A stretch of 64,000 nt of DNA. It comes from Aselliscus stoliczkanus. Its lineage: Eukaryota; Chordata; Mammalia; Chiroptera; Hipposideridae. The position numbers were made by a program, and so were the translations under genes. Below the pieces are notes generated by a model. That model was not told the origin of the DNA and made no database searches. It worked only from the letters and a program-made list of their open reading frames with translations. The stretch lies in assembly GCA_033961575.1 (NCBI GenBank), contig CM066733.1, forward strand, positions 64,416,921 through 64,480,920, given 5' to 3'. Below, piece by piece: positions 12,632 through 24,640 of this stretch (position 1 is its first letter; each line of letters starts with the position of its first letter).

Positions 12632-13101
12632 GCAACTGATATAATGCTAATGTCAGTTATTTCCTGTTCTATAGGGAGGAGAAGATAAAAGAGTAGTGCT
12701 TGGAAAGCTACTGAGAGGTGAGGCTATGAGCACTGATGAACATGGTTGACTCTGTACTTGAGGGATTGGTTGGTTTCCAAATCATTAAACAAACTCACCA
12801 ACTAAATTACATGCATGCAGTTATTATTTCAATTTCCTCCAAGACAAATACGTTTAAAATGGGAATCTTGGCTTCTTAATATAATTCATTCATTTGGGGA
12901 TGTTCTTATTATGCTATCCTTTTGACAGATTCTTGAGAGTTGATCGTTTTTGCTATTTTTCTTTATTTGCCTTAAATGCAGAGCAAAATTCTGTCAACTT
13001 CCCTTTTAGAAGCTTACTTATTATTTTTTATTTTAGAATGTAATTTAATTGAACCTCAAATGGTCTGTTGAAATGATATAGAGCCGTTTTTAGGTAATAG
13101 A

Positions 13102-13621
13102 ATGCTATCGTCTAGATATTTGTGTTCCCTGTCCCCATTCCAAATTCATTTGTTGATATCTAATGTCCAATATTATGGTATTAAGAGGTGGACCCTTTGG
13201 GAGGTGCTTAGGTCATGAGACTGGAGCCCTCATGATGAGATTAGGGCCCCATAATAAAAGAGACCCAATAGAGCTCCTAGTCGCCATCTGCCATGTGAGG
13301 TTACAGGGAGAAGGTGGCTCTCCTCTCTGCAACCTAGTACCCACCTGACACCATACATGGTTATTACAATATTATTGACCAGGATGGATTAAAAAGGTGA
13401 CAGGGACTAAGAAGTACAAATTGCCAGTTATAAAAATAGTCATGGGAAAAGTTTTGTTCTGAGAGGTTACAGGAAGTAGCGGACTCTCACCAGATACCAA
13501 ATCTGCTCATGCCATGTTCTTGGACTTTCCAGCCTCCTGAAATATGAGGAATAAATATTTGTTGTTTATAAGCTACCCAGTTTATGGTATTTTGTTATAG
13601 CAGCCTGAATAGACTGAGACA
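13102..13621 (+). mobile_element. MaLR-type (MLT1) solo LTR with an insert
   Basis: tatggtattaagaggtggac, tttgggaggtgcttaggtca, ccatgtgaggttacagg, ctctcaccagataccaaatc, ataaatatttgttgtttata and gcctgaatagactgagac follow the MLT1/MST LTR order. The middle (about 13338-13450) is foreign L1 sequence in reverse. Confidence 0.82.
13338..13450 (-). mobile_element. L1 fragment inserted in the MLT1 LTR
   Basis: The reverse complement (cccatgactatttttataac ... gtgtcaggtgggtac) matches 11868-11978 with few changes. It has no A-tail, so it is a piece cut at both ends. Confidence 0.65.
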
Positions 13622-13687
13622 ATAAATGAATTTATCTCTTCCAAATGAATATGTTCTCTACTCAACAGGTAAATTTTAGATCTATTT

Positions 13688-13716
13688 TCCATCCATCCAT
13701 CCATCCATCCATCCAT
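13688..13716. repeat. (ATCC)n
   Basis: About seven atcc units just downstream of the MLT1 LTR. Confidence 0.92.
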
Positions 13717-14084
13717 CATCCTGCCATTCTCTGTGTCCTCAGCATCTTACTATGTTCTCCTTGGAATTAAGGTGAGAAATCAAATGCTATGATAACTGAA
13801 CACAGGCACTTATAATTTCCAATTCTTTGTGCTTAATAGTAAATGAATTTGGGAGGTAGACCCACGCCAAATAATTGTTTTCTACAACTTCATGGGGAAA
13901 TATAGACATTAGATGTATGGTAACCATACATTCTATATATAGGGACTTTAATAAATTAGAAAAAACTATAGCTCTACCTACTTGGACAGAGTAAGGGCCA
14001 AAACATATTATTATAATATTCAAATAAGAAATTCAAATTGGAATAAACTCCCTGGGCAAACACAGCTTTTGTTAGATTGAGATA

Positions 14085-14625
14085 ACAGTTTCATTCATTC
14101 TTCCCTTTATTTCTTCAACTTTTATAGAGCATCTTGTATCTGCTAGCTATTTTTAGGGCACATTTGTCCTCTTAGTGAATAGGAAAGACAATATGGGGTG
14201 GTGGGGTCTATGAGAGAGGCTTTCCCTGGGGCTATAAGAGTACAGGAGAGGGACACATAATTCAGACCAAGAGGTAAAGAGCTGTTCCCACCTGGGGAGG
14301 TAACTTCTGAGTGAGTGCAAAGGTGAATGGGAGTTTGCTAGGCATAACAGCAAGCAGGTAGAGAATGGTGATTTGCGCATAAAAAAGAGCGTGTTGAAAA
14401 GACATGAGGCAGAAAGAACGAATACATTATTCTGAGAACTGGAAATAGTTCAGAATAGCCTGTGGTGTATTGTGTGCCTCTTGGCGCAGAAAGGGCAGAC
14501 AGTCAAGGGCAGATAATAGGAGGCCTTTGTGCCAAGCTAGGGGATTTCAACTTTACCCTGAGAGCTATAGGGAACAATGAAGGATCTTTAAGCAAGGCTT
14601 ACAGTGCAAAGTGACTGCTCATTCA
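14085..14625 (-). mobile_element. L2 relic, reversed
   Basis: The order of aaggcctttgtgcc-like, ctttaccctgagagctatag and ggaacaatgaaggatcttta segments matches an L2 3' half read backwards. It ends in a (GAT)n run. Confidence 0.5.
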
Positions 14626-14627
14626 TG

Positions 14628-14628
14628 A

Positions 14629-14662
<34 letters not shown>

Positions 14663-14664
14663 CG
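14628..14664. repeat. (GAT)n trinucleotide run
   Basis: About twelve gat units at the edge of an L2 relic. Confidence 0.92.
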
Positions 14665-15044
14665 ATAACAATGGAGTAACTAAGACCTTAATACAAAAAC
14701 AAACTGAAAACATGAATTTGCTATTCACAGAATAACAAATAGCTATCATTAAAAAACACACAAGAACTCACTGAACTTTATTTGGAAAATACCAAGGTTT
14801 CATTTTTCAATCACGGACTCAGAAAATATATTACTTAAATGTGAACACTCCATTTTGGCACATGTGAGTGAGGCATGCATTACAGACAGAATAATTTGTT
14901 CCCTCTTAAATGGAAAAACAATTGGGTAAAATATATCAAAAACCTCAAAAATACTCATATTTTTTAACTGAATAATTTTACATCGTCAACTAATCTAAAG
15001 GAAACAGCAAGAGTTACCGATTCAAGCACAAAGTTGTTCACTTA

Positions 15045-15445
15045 GTATTAATTAAAATGATAAAAGACAATAGAAACAATCCAAATGCCCCACAATAGAG
15101 GAGTGGTTAAATTGTGGCTCATTTGTGTCATTTTCTAGACTACACTATGGTCATTAAAATAATATTTTAAACTAATTTTTAATGATACAGGATAATATTA
15201 TGTGTTGTGTAAAGAGATCAAACAATAAATTGATATATGGGACACGATCCCAATGATGAGTAGAAAAACTATACATGCTTCTTTTTTTTTAACTGGAAAG
15301 AAATGCATCAATATATTTATAATGGTTATACCTGAGCTTTAAGATAATGAAAAACTTTTGAATTTTCTTTGTTATGTTTCCAAGGTTTAAGAAAAATAGC
15401 ATAAGCATACATCACTTTTAAAATTATTTTTAAGACAGGCAATAT
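15045..15445 (+). mobile_element. Old L1M 3' end
   Basis: caatccaaatgccccacaat, agaggagtggttaaattgtg, actatggtcattaaaataat and gtttataatggttat-like text follow the end of ORF2 and 3' UTR of an ancient L1M. Frames are destroyed. Confidence 0.65.
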
Positions 15446-15454
15446 TAATTTTTC

Positions 15455-16200
15455 TATGATGTGGAGGCCGAACTGGAGGGTGACAGAGAATGAAGACAGG
15501 AAAGCCACATTCAGGGGCTGCTGTGGTCATCCAAAAGAGAAAAGGTGTGGGCCTGGGCCAAGTTCATGGCAGGAGCATGGAGACTTCAAAGGACATCAAG
15601 GAGGAAGAATCCTCAGGAAAATCCACATTGCTTAGAATAGGAGCACAGGAGGAAGGAACACCTGGGTGGCTCCCAGGTTCTTGGTAATTCTGGGGAAGCA
15701 GCTGATTTGCAGGAATAAAGATAAGAGGCACTCCACTTTGGACCTGCTTTGTTACCATGCCTTTGGACTATCCACCTGGCGATGTCTAATAAGCATTTAA
15801 GCAATAAACATGTAAGTTCCCTCCACATGTCTGGGTCTCAAGAGACAGACCTGGGCCTAACAGACAATTAGGGAAGGTGTAAGGATTATGGGAAATCTGA
15901 ACTCAGAATATGAGATGAGGGGCAGAGAGATGAGCACTGGCTAAGGACAGAACCTGGGAAGAGTGACATGGAAGGAAAGCATGGAAGAAGAGAAGATAAG
16001 AATGAAGATGAGGGGAGCAGGAGAAGAGAAGAAAACCAGACAAGAAGAGCCTGACAGAAGCCCAGGCTTCTGTCACCTGAGTGAAGGCTGAGGAGGGGGC
16101 TACACTTGGACTGAGCAGTGTCCACTAGTTTTGGGAGTAAGCAAAGTCAGTTTCCATAGGCAGAGGATGAAGGAAGGATTGCTGTGAGTTGGAGAGAGAC
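15455..16200 (-). mobile_element. L2 relic, reversed
   Basis: ggggctgctgtggtcatcca, gtgtgggcctgggcc, agacagacctgggcctaaca and tgagcactggctaaggacag appear in the order of reversed L2 RT sequence. The purine-rich remainder to 16200 is diverged. Confidence 0.5.
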
Positions 16201-16501
16201 GAGCAAGCAGAGGAAAACAGAGTCTACTATTTAAAGACCCTTAACAGTGAAGAGAGGGAAAATAGATGGGAAATTCCAGAAGCAGCATGTCTTCAAGGTT
16301 GCATCTGTTGTTGGGATGAAAGCAACTTGAGCATGGATTCAGCGGTTACAAGGATAGTGATGTATCCAGGAAGGCAGCAGGAGAGAGGGTCCAGACACAG
16401 GTGTTATCTTAGGCCAACAAAGAACTACTTCTTCCAACGAAACAGGAAGGAAAGAAGTAAGGAAGATAATGTAAAGAAATGAGGCAAATTTTTATTAACA
16501 G

Positions 16502-16555
16502 CAATTCTTATTGACTATAAGGCCAACTCATAGTAAGAATTCTTATTGACTATAA
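16502..16555. repeat. Short direct repeat, 33-bp spacing
   Basis: aattcttattgactataagg occurs at 16503 and again at 16536, next to the MIR start. Confidence 0.85.
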
Positions 16556-17050
16556 GGTGCAATGGTAAGAATGCCCTGGAGTCAGGCTGCCTGGGTTTGT
16601 ATTTTCCTGTCTCTCACTTGGGGTGGGGGAGACATATGGAGAGGAGGGGCTTGTTTTTGATAACACTTTTCAAACACTTAACTATATGGCAGTTATTGTT
16701 CTAAGATGCAAACAATCTTGTAAGGTAGGTCTTATCATTATCTCCATTTTTACATAATTGGCTTAACTGACTTTCCTAAGATCACACAGCTAAGAAGCTG
16801 GGAAATGATATATTTAACTCAGGACCCAAGCATAAGAATTATAGCGCTAAACTACTTGTGTGGAAATCTTGCTTCTGTCACACTGAATCTCCCTGGGTCT
16901 AAGTTTTCTTGTCTGTAAAAAAAATGAGTATGATATTGAACTGGGCTTTTATCTGGTCATGAGAATTATAAATGCATTAATCAATATAGAATATTTAGGA
17001 GTAGTACCTGGAACAGAGAAAGCACTCAATAAATATTAGCCATTATTACT
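16553..17050 (+). mobile_element. MIR with a second MIR nested inside in reverse
   Basis: The plus-strand head (gaatgccctggagtcaggct, to about 16620) and tail (cttgtctgtaaaaaaaatga, agcactcaataaatattagc, 16862-17050) are separated by a reverse MIR at 16655-16860 (gtaaggtaggtcttatcatt, ctaagatcacacagctaaga). Confidence 0.62.
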
Positions 17051-17414
17051 GAAGTGTTGTTTATAATAAGGAGCATTGAAAGACACCTGAATGTTTCATA
17101 GAATAGGATTGTTTAAAATGATTTTACAAGGATAAAAGCAAGCCCCTTCTGCCCAATAAAACTTAAAAACCAGGCATTCTTTTAAGGATGAAATTGTGGA
17201 AAGTCACCTATTAGCCAGGCAAGAAAATATGTAACTGAAAAGTGCTCCCAATATGGAGCCCTGGGTATAACCTTGAACCTATCTGAAGCTGTTGCTTTCA
17301 AAATGATATCAAACAGTATGTCCCAAAAGAATTGGCAAGGGTTTGCTGGGCCCTCTCAGCACTATATAGGGGCCAGGGTCTCCTGCTGGTATACCTCAAA
17401 TACAGATACATAAC

Positions 17415-17893
17415 AGTTATATGGGTTGAATTCTGTCTCCCCAAAGATATACCTTGGAGTTCTAACCCCAGTACCTCAGAACAGGACCCTATTTTGAAGA
17501 TAGGATTTTTAGAGAGGTAATCAAGTTGAAATGAGGTCATCAGGGTAGGTAGGCCTGAACTCAACATGACTGGTATTCTTATAAAAAGAGGAAATTTAGA
17601 CACAGACACATATAGACACACTTCATGTCACATGAAGATGAATGGAGGCAGAGATTGGGATGATACTTCAAGCCAAGGAATGCCAAAGATTGCTAGCAAA
17701 CCACTAGAAACCAGGTGAGGGGCATGGGACAGATGCTCTCTCACAACCCTCAGAAGAAAGCAGCCTTGTGGACACTTCTCAGACTTGATCTCAGACTTCT
17801 AGCTTCCGGAACTGGAAGACAACACATTTCTGTTTTTTAAGCCACTCAGTTTATGGGACATTGCTATGGCAGCCCTAGCAAACTAAAACAGTA
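17415..17893 (+). mobile_element. MaLR-type (MLT1) solo LTR
   Basis: atgggttgaattctgtctcc, ctaaccccagtacctcagaa, cttataaaaagaggaaattt, caaagattgctagcaaacca and gccactcagtttatgg are in LTR order. It is non-coding. Confidence 0.82.
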
Positions 17894-17894
17894 G

Positions 17895-19710
17895 CCATAA
17901 TGCTAAGCCATTAAACACGTGGATCTTGCTTTGGTTCTACAATCACCAAGCAATCTTGGGATTATTTTTTTGGCCTGCCACGTTGATCTCTCTCCATGGA
18001 GAACTGGTCAGAGCATGTGAATATCTGGCTGCTTTTGTGGTTTTATTTCTCACTGCAAGTTAGTGAAATGGCCTACTTGTTTACACATCAGTGTCTTTTG
18101 AGTTTGCATGTGGCTCAAAGAGATGGAGCCATTCTTGGAATATTGATAATACCAAACGTATTGAGTCAAAAATGTGGAGGGCCATTCCCTGGAATGTAAT
18201 AAAGACTTCACCAATGCTATGTCACCTGGGGACACTTCTTGTTGCTTTCTCTGATGGCATATTTTGGGATCAAACCTTCTCTTTCCACTTAAAAATAATT
18301 TTAAGTGGCAAAAGATTTAATCAATCCTTAGTAGATCCCATCTAACTTTGAAGATATCTTTGAAGAGAAACAAATAGATGTTTATTTTTCTCTTTCCTTA
18401 CTTGAGGTTGAATTTACTTAATACTTAATCCTTTGTATCTAACTAAAGTTCATATTTCATTATAAATTTTTAAGTTTTAAAATAACTTATGTCACCATAA
18501 ATCATTAAAAATGAAATCCTAATACAAGGAGGAATAGCAGCATGACATAAAGTTATATGCAACCCAGAGGCCATCTGACCCACCATTTGGCCTCTTATTT
18601 GTACATAAATATTCTCTGCACATTCTATGATGTTATGAAAAATTCCAGGAAAAGATAAATGGCATAATGAAATCCCCAGCCTACAACAAGTTTCACTTCA
18701 ACACTGAAGCATCTTCTTATGCAGTAAGCTAAAAAAATACATCTCCTATAAATCTTTCCCACTGCCAATTTCTGCTGTTAGTAGACTGGCCAAATAGGTA
18801 ACTCATCACACAGAGAAGATTTAAAGCCAGGCCTTGAAGAAGTCAAACCCCGTGTCTTTCCGTGATACTCTGATGCATCCACCCAAAATACTTTAAATTA
18901 CTTCTTCATTTCCTCTCTTTAAAGTGAAAAGTCTTCTACATATATTTTTTTTTTATCATTTCTGAACTCTCAAAAGAACTTCATCATAAAGGCCTGGTAC
19001 TACTTGTAATGTCGCTTTATTATGTCATAAGGGCCTGATCCTGAACTTGCAAGGCTCTGCAGAACTGGCACCCGTCTCACTGCAGCAGTTGCCTTGGTAG
19101 GGCATCCAATTTTTCATGAAAGATTTCAGTGCAAAGGTTCAGCAGACACTGATTGGCTCAGCATGGGCTCTGCCACAACTTTTAGATGAGAACATGCAGC
19201 CTCTTGTCATTTCAGAGGGAAGAAGGAAGAGTGAGGCTCGTCTCCTAAAGGGAAGAATCAGAGCACAGCTCCTTAGCCCTGGAATGGTGAAAGGGTTACA
19301 TGCAATCATTGCCTCTCCTTTAACTCCTGGGGGGTGTAGAAATGCTAAAACAACCCAAAGCCTGACAACCACTGAACAGCCTAGATGGATAGAATCACTT
19401 CTCTACCCCACCCAAAAAAGTAATGTGGAGGCGACATGCTAAGAAGCGCTTGGCTTTCCTATAGGCAGAGGCGCAGGACATAACTTTTTCAGATTCCCTG
19501 AAGGACCAAATTAAATGTGAATTTGTGCATTCTAAATCATTCACCGCTATGAATTTAATCATTCTAATGGAAATAGAGATAATAGTCTCTAATTCTTTGA
19601 GTTGATAAGAAAACTCCATTTTTAAAAATTTATATTATTTATTAAGACAGAGAAGTGGGGAACACATTTTTAAAATGTTTCCTGCTAAAAGTAGTTACAA
19701 TAAAAAAATA
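17895..19710. other. Unique intron sequence
   Basis: About 1.8 kb with no repeat I recognise. 19116-19442 is open on the plus strand for 108 codons but lacks any known motif. Confidence 0.45.
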
Positions 19711-19711
19711 C

Positions 19712-20515
19712 ATTCCAGTGGAATCTAAAGAACTGAGTAAATGAGCAAAGTAAACAGAAATAGTCTCAGAGATATAAAGGAAAAACTGATGGTTGCTAAA
19801 TGGGAGAGGGGTGGAGATGAGGGAGAAGGGGAAGGGATCAGACAGCATAAATTGGGCTTCCTTTTCATTTTTGTGAAACTGCTTTTTATCAGCACAAAAA
19901 TATAGGCAGTGATTAGATACTCTGCTCTTGCTGCCCCCTATTATGTCCTTGAACTCACTTTGAGCACCTATTATATGCACATAGTAGTACGCAGATTTTT
20001 GTTGAGGCGAAAGAATGCTCTAAATATAGGAAAATCCAAAGATAAAGGATCTCTGAGGTCCTTTTCATTCCACAGTTTCTAGTTCTATGAATTAAAAGGC
20101 AAGGGAAAAAAAAACAAAGAAAGCATAAATCGGTAACTACAATATTGTCACAGGGATATGAGACAGTTTGGGGAATATAATCTATAATGTTGTAAATATT
20201 TTGTGGGGTGTCAGAAGGGCACATGTCTTCTTAGGGAGACCACTTCATGGATGGAGTAGATGCTTGACCACCGCACTGTACACCTGAAGCTGAAGCTGAA
20301 TAATATTGTATATCAACTATAATTTAATATATATCAATAGTCACAGGATATGCAGTATAGCATAGGGAATAGAATCAATGGAATTGTAATAGATATATAT
20401 GATGTCAGAGGGTCAATAGATTGGGGGAGCAGGATTATCACTTTGCGAGGGGTGCAATGTATACCTATTACATTGTTTTGTATGCCTGAAATTAAAAAAA
20501 AAAATTTAAAAAAGT
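19712..20515 (+). mobile_element. 5'-truncated L1 3' end, same subfamily as the full-length L1, split by an insert
   Basis: 19712-19852 and 20122-20515 align with 38785-39290 (gggagaggggtggagatgag; caatattgtcacagggatat; ttgtggggtgtcag; gcactgtacacctgaagctg). The two parts are separated by a foreign 269-bp block flanked by agcataaat. Confidence 0.82.
19853..20121. mobile_element. Unidentified 269-bp insertion in the L1 3' end
   Basis: The block is flanked by a 9-bp duplication agcataaat (19844-19852, 20122-20130), absent between the two L1 halves. Its right end has gggaaaaaaaaacaaaga, like a retroposon A-tail. The body (ttgggcttccttttcatttt ... ttctagttctatgaatt) has no tRNA-like head and I do not recognise it. 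It could be a truncated retroposed transcript or an unrecognised repeat. Confidence 0.55.
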
Positions 20516-21266
20516 TTCTAATGTTCTGTGAAAATCAGTTAGCTATACTTCTTTTAGTCTGAAACATTTTATAGAGAGAATGGACAGGGAAAGACTGAGG
20601 TGAGAACTTCCCCCTTAAAGGTGCAACAGTGTGAGTGAAAGTAGAAGTGGAACACCTTGAAACAATTTCACATGCTCAATATTCAAGCTGGCTTGGAAGC
20701 CTTCGTCAAGTCCTGAAGGTCCCACACACACTGGAAGAGAGTTGTCACTGTATGTAAATTGCTTACAACATCGGCTCTATTGCTTAGTGACAGTGTGCCT
20801 AACATCAACATTGTGGTTTCAAAATCCAATTATCCTCTCAGCAGCTTACGAGAGAATAAAAATACTAAAAATAATTAATTTATAAATTACCTTGCCTCCA
20901 CTACAGTGAGATATTTTACGTGCTTTCCCAGCTTAGCTGACTTTTGCTCCTAGTTGTAAACATGACTGATTTTATGGAAGTATCATAGATATTGCTCATT
21001 GTAAGGCAGTTTCACCATGTCCATACTTAACTGATTAAAAATAATGCTGTCAGGCTGGGGACAGCAGAGAAGGCAATAGCAAGCAAACCAGGTACCAGCT
21101 CCCAGGGGTCTGGCTCAGGCTTATTGATTTTGACCTTTATTCTCTGCCTATGGCTCAATTTTCACAATGCAGGAGACCCTCCCTCACTTTGGTAAATATC
21201 ATACAAACTAATCACAGTTGAAGACACTCTTTAAAAAGTTACCCAACTTAAAAAAGAGTAGAAATG
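20516..21266. other. Unique intron sequence
   Basis: No recognised gene or repeat. Confidence 0.45.
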
Positions 21267-21627
21267 TCTTAGTCCATTTGAGCTGCTAGAACAAAGTGTG
21301 GCAGACTGGGTGGCTTACAAACAACAGAAATTTATTTCTCACAGTTCTGGAGGCTGGAAAGTCCAAGATCAAGGTACTGGTAGACTTGGCGCCTAGTGAG
21401 GTTCTGCTTTCTGGTTCATAGATGGCTGTCTTCTCCCTGTGTCCTCACAGGGCAGAAGGGGCGAAGGAACGTGCTGGGGTCTTTTATAGGGTCACTAATC
21501 CCATTCAGGAGGGCTCCATGCTGAACACCTCCCCAAATCCTCACGAACAAATACTATCACATCAGGAATTGGGTTTCATCAAAGGAATTTGGGGACGGGG
21601 GGGACCCAAACATTGTCTATAGCAGAA
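21267..21627 (-). mobile_element. MaLR-type (MST/MLT1) solo LTR, reversed
   Basis: tgtcttagtccatttgagct, gaaatttatttctcacagtt, ctggaggctggaaagtccaa, cttctccctgtgtcctcaca and aattgggtttcatcaaagg are the reverse complement order of an MST-like LTR. Confidence 0.8.
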
Positions 21628-21799
21628 ACCAAAACATCATCTGAACATAAGTGTAGTGCAGCTACGAAAGCTGATTTCTCAGGGTTATATCATCAATGCC
21701 TATGGCTCTCACGAGCACCAGTGCTGGTCCCTCTACTGCAAAGACTTTTAGGACTTGTAGTTCATAACAGAAAAGATGCAGGATTGTTCTCAGCAACAA

Positions 21800-21965
21800 C
21801 AATAATAATGTTAGCTTTTGGGTAGCAACTCTGTATCAAATATTTAATTGGCATTATTTCATTCAATATCATCATACCCTTGCAGGGTAGGTCCCATCTC
21901 CATTTAATAGATGAGAAAAGTGAACTCAGAGAGGCTTGCTCTAGATCCAGGGCTGGAACCAGAGG
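21800..21965 (-). mobile_element. MIR, reversed
   Basis: gcagggtaggtcccatctcc, agatgagaaaagtgaactca and gagaggcttgctctagatcc are reverse MIR. Confidence 0.62.
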
Positions 21966-22564
21966 CCCTCGGGAGCCTCTTTGCAGGACACTACACAGCT
22001 CTGAAAACAGCAAAGCCAAGTGACCTGAACAAAACATGGACAGATATAAACAACTCCATACTCTTTTCAAGAATCTCTGCATGAAGCTTACAATTCAAAG
22101 TTGATGAGCCTTTGACCCACTCATCTACACTTCGGCAATACCAGCCAAACTGAGACAATGCTCTCACATTCAGGAGGCCAGCGGGCCTTGTACCCAAAGG
22201 GTTCACAGACCACGTACACACGGGGGGAAATTCTCAAGGACTCTTGTGTTGACTTCAGTCATTTCTATTTTAATGTTATTTAAATATGCATGAATGTAGA
22301 ACTAGGTACAACTATCATTTTATTATGCTCTTATAAAATTGTTTTTTAAAAAAACAAATAAATGTTCAAATGAGACACAAAGCACAAAACCAGTACAGTT
22401 CAAGTTTGCAGTGGCTCACAGCACAAATGGGATGCTGGCTTCTTGGGTGCAGCTTTTCCTTCTTCACTTGCCTGAAAATTTGAGCAAATTAGAAGCCTTC
22501 ATTCCCTTCCTTCCTCTTATAGATTAAATCCTAAGGTGTTCTTTTCTGCTAAAATAAAGGTAGT

Positions 22565-22760
22565 ACTGCCACTTACTGCCTTGCCACCTGGGGTGAGTTA
22601 TTTGACTTCTCTCTGCCTTGTCTATCTCATTGTAAAATGGAGATAAATAAATAGTGCCTACTCACCCTGGGTTGTTGTAAGAATCAAATGAGTGGATCAA
22701 TGTAAAAGTTCTCACAGTAGTGTCTGGCACAGAGTAAATGCTCCTAGTTGTTATTTTATT
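22565..22760 (+). mobile_element. MIR ending in (TTA)n
   Basis: tcattgtaaaatggagataa, gggttgttgtaagaatcaaa, gtgtctggcacagagtaaat are a good MIR 3' end. Confidence 0.78.
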
Positions 22761-22800
22761 ATTATTATTATTATTAATTATTATTATTATTATTATAATA
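22751..22800. repeat. (TTA)n trinucleotide run
   Basis: An imperfect run of tta units grown from the MIR tail, directly before a long SINE. Confidence 0.92.
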
Positions 22801-22831
22801 AATATAATTATTACAAAAAATAGAGACATGG

Positions 22832-23265
22832 GGCCGGCCAAGTAGTGCATTGGTTAAGAGCTGGCTTGGGGACACCAGTGGCCCCAGTTCAGATCCCACA
22901 TATGAGGGCCAGTGACACTGCCCTCTACAGCTAAGATGGTGAACAACAGCTCCACGTGGAGCTGGGCTGCTGTGAGTGCCGGGATGGCATAGCTGCAGCC
23001 CCTGCTGCAGTGGGCTGCCATAGGCTACAGTGAGTGGCCGGCAGCCAGCATGAGCTGCCAAGAGCCACTGTGAGCGACCGTCCAGAGGCCAGTGACATAT
23101 CTGCCTCACCTGAGAAGAGCGCAATGATGATGCCAACATGGGCCAGTGAAGCAACGTCCTCTGCAACTAGACTGAAGAACAAAAGGACAGCAACTTGTCT
23201 GTTCCCCTTCCCCGATTCCCCAACACTGTTCCCCTCCCCCAATTCCCCAATAAAATCTTTAAAAA
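22832..23265 (+). mobile_element. tRNA-derived SINE, long form (about 430 bp)
   Basis: The head ggggccggccaagtagtgca is followed by the same cactgccctc junction, but here continues as ctacagctaagatggtgaac, a GC-rich body (gctgcagcccctgctgcagt) and a tail with ccccttccccgattccccaa and aataaaatcttt. Duplicated target atagagacatgg / atatagacatgg. It lies beside a (TTA)n run at the end of a MIR. The tail has AATAAA plus a T-rich stop, as in T+ class SINEs. Confidence 0.92.
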
Positions 23266-23279
23266 AATATATAGACATG

Positions 23280-24640
23280 GAAACTGAAAGACAGCTTCAA
23301 TACTCACTTGATTATAAGGTGATCATATCAAAATCCAAAATCTAATTATATTTCATTTTTATCATATACACGAAGTTAGACTAATCAATTAAAGGTGTAT
23401 ATTATATGCATATTGTAAACTCTAGGGCAACTAGTAAAAATTTTAAAAAGAGATATTAAAAGGAGCCAATAGCTAAGATAAAATGGCATAATCAAAAACC
23501 GCTCAATTAATCTAAAAGCAGGCATAAAAAAGAAAAAGAAAAGCAAATGGAAAAAACAGAAAACACTTAGAAATGTGGTAGACTTTAACCCAACCATACC
23601 AATAAATTGCATTACTGTAAATGATTTAAACAAATGAATTAAAAGACAAAGATGATCTGATTAACCAGTCAAAAGTAACACCTAACTATATGCCACCAAC
23701 AAGAAGTCCACTTTAAATACAAAGTCATATGTATCAAAAAAAGATAAAGTCGTTATATTAAAGTTTTTTTATCATAGCAATGAATACATAAACTTTAAAA
23801 TACACAAGAACCATATCTATATCTAAATCTCTAATTCTTCTATCTCTAATTCTTCTGTCTCTAATTCTTCTATCTCCCTTTGAAAAACTCACAGATCTCT
23901 GAGGAAAAAAACTGGGAAAGAGAGCTAAATTAATCTAACTTAATACCCTGCTGCATATGCTCTATAGCTACTACATCAAATTTATTAACACTTTTTAAAT
24001 GTTATTCTTAGAAAGCATAAGTTATATTTATTTCTTTGGATGGAGTTTAGATAAAGTAGAATAATTAGTGAGCAGGAATGTTAGACTGAAAGCTGTATAT
24101 GAATTCCAACTAGCTAAAATCAAATTTGAGTTTTTGTCACTGAGTAGGCACATATTTCACTATTAAATGACCACCTTCCAAAGATTCTATTTAGTTAGAA
24201 GAAACAACTAAAACGGGATCCTATTTCCAGAATTTGCCAGCTAGTGCTAGGCCTTAATTAAAACCAAACCAAATAAAATAAAACAAAACAGATAACTATG
24301 TAAACTAAGATTTTAGCAATTAAAAGGACAGCAAGACTCTATTACCATTTCTTAAAAATCAGAATTGCCAAAAAGGAGAAAAATCAAAACAAAACCCAAA
24401 AGCCTTGCATGGAAAAGCTGAAACATCTTTTTGCCCCACAATGAAAATCTGGGAAATCTGGGCCATATTTCTTTCTTGTAAGAGGCAATGAGATTTCCAA
24501 CACTAGTGCTAAAATAGAGTAGGTGTAAATGAAGGAAAACATTTATCAACATGTATTTAACACCACTGCTTTTAAAAGACAAAGATGTCGCGACGTTTAA
24601 ACAAGAACAGATGAAGCACATTCTGCTAACCCAGAAAATG
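23280..24640. other. AT-rich, possibly old L1 sequence
   Basis: ctagggcaactagtaaaaat, aaaggagccaatagctaaga and atgccaccaacaagaagtcc (to about 23760) look like degraded L1 ORF2 text. The remainder is unique. Confidence 0.4.
23820..23878. repeat. 16-bp minisatellite, three units
   Basis: tctctaattcttctat occurs three times in a row with one change (ctgt), followed by ctccc. Confidence 0.85.

Larger units (their letters stand above)
11055..13100. other. Unique intron sequence around an L1 end and a tandem duplication
   Basis: Nothing coding is seen outside the listed elements. Confidence 0.45.

Noticed and set aside
22774..23278. Similar ORFs (MGEGNSVGESGKGNRQVAV type) antisense to several SINEs, also at 25421-25814, 31018-31573 and 49467-49838
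   Set aside because: They recur because the long SINE body is GC-rich and stop-poor on that strand. Copies differ by frameshifts and none has a start or signal independent of the SINE.
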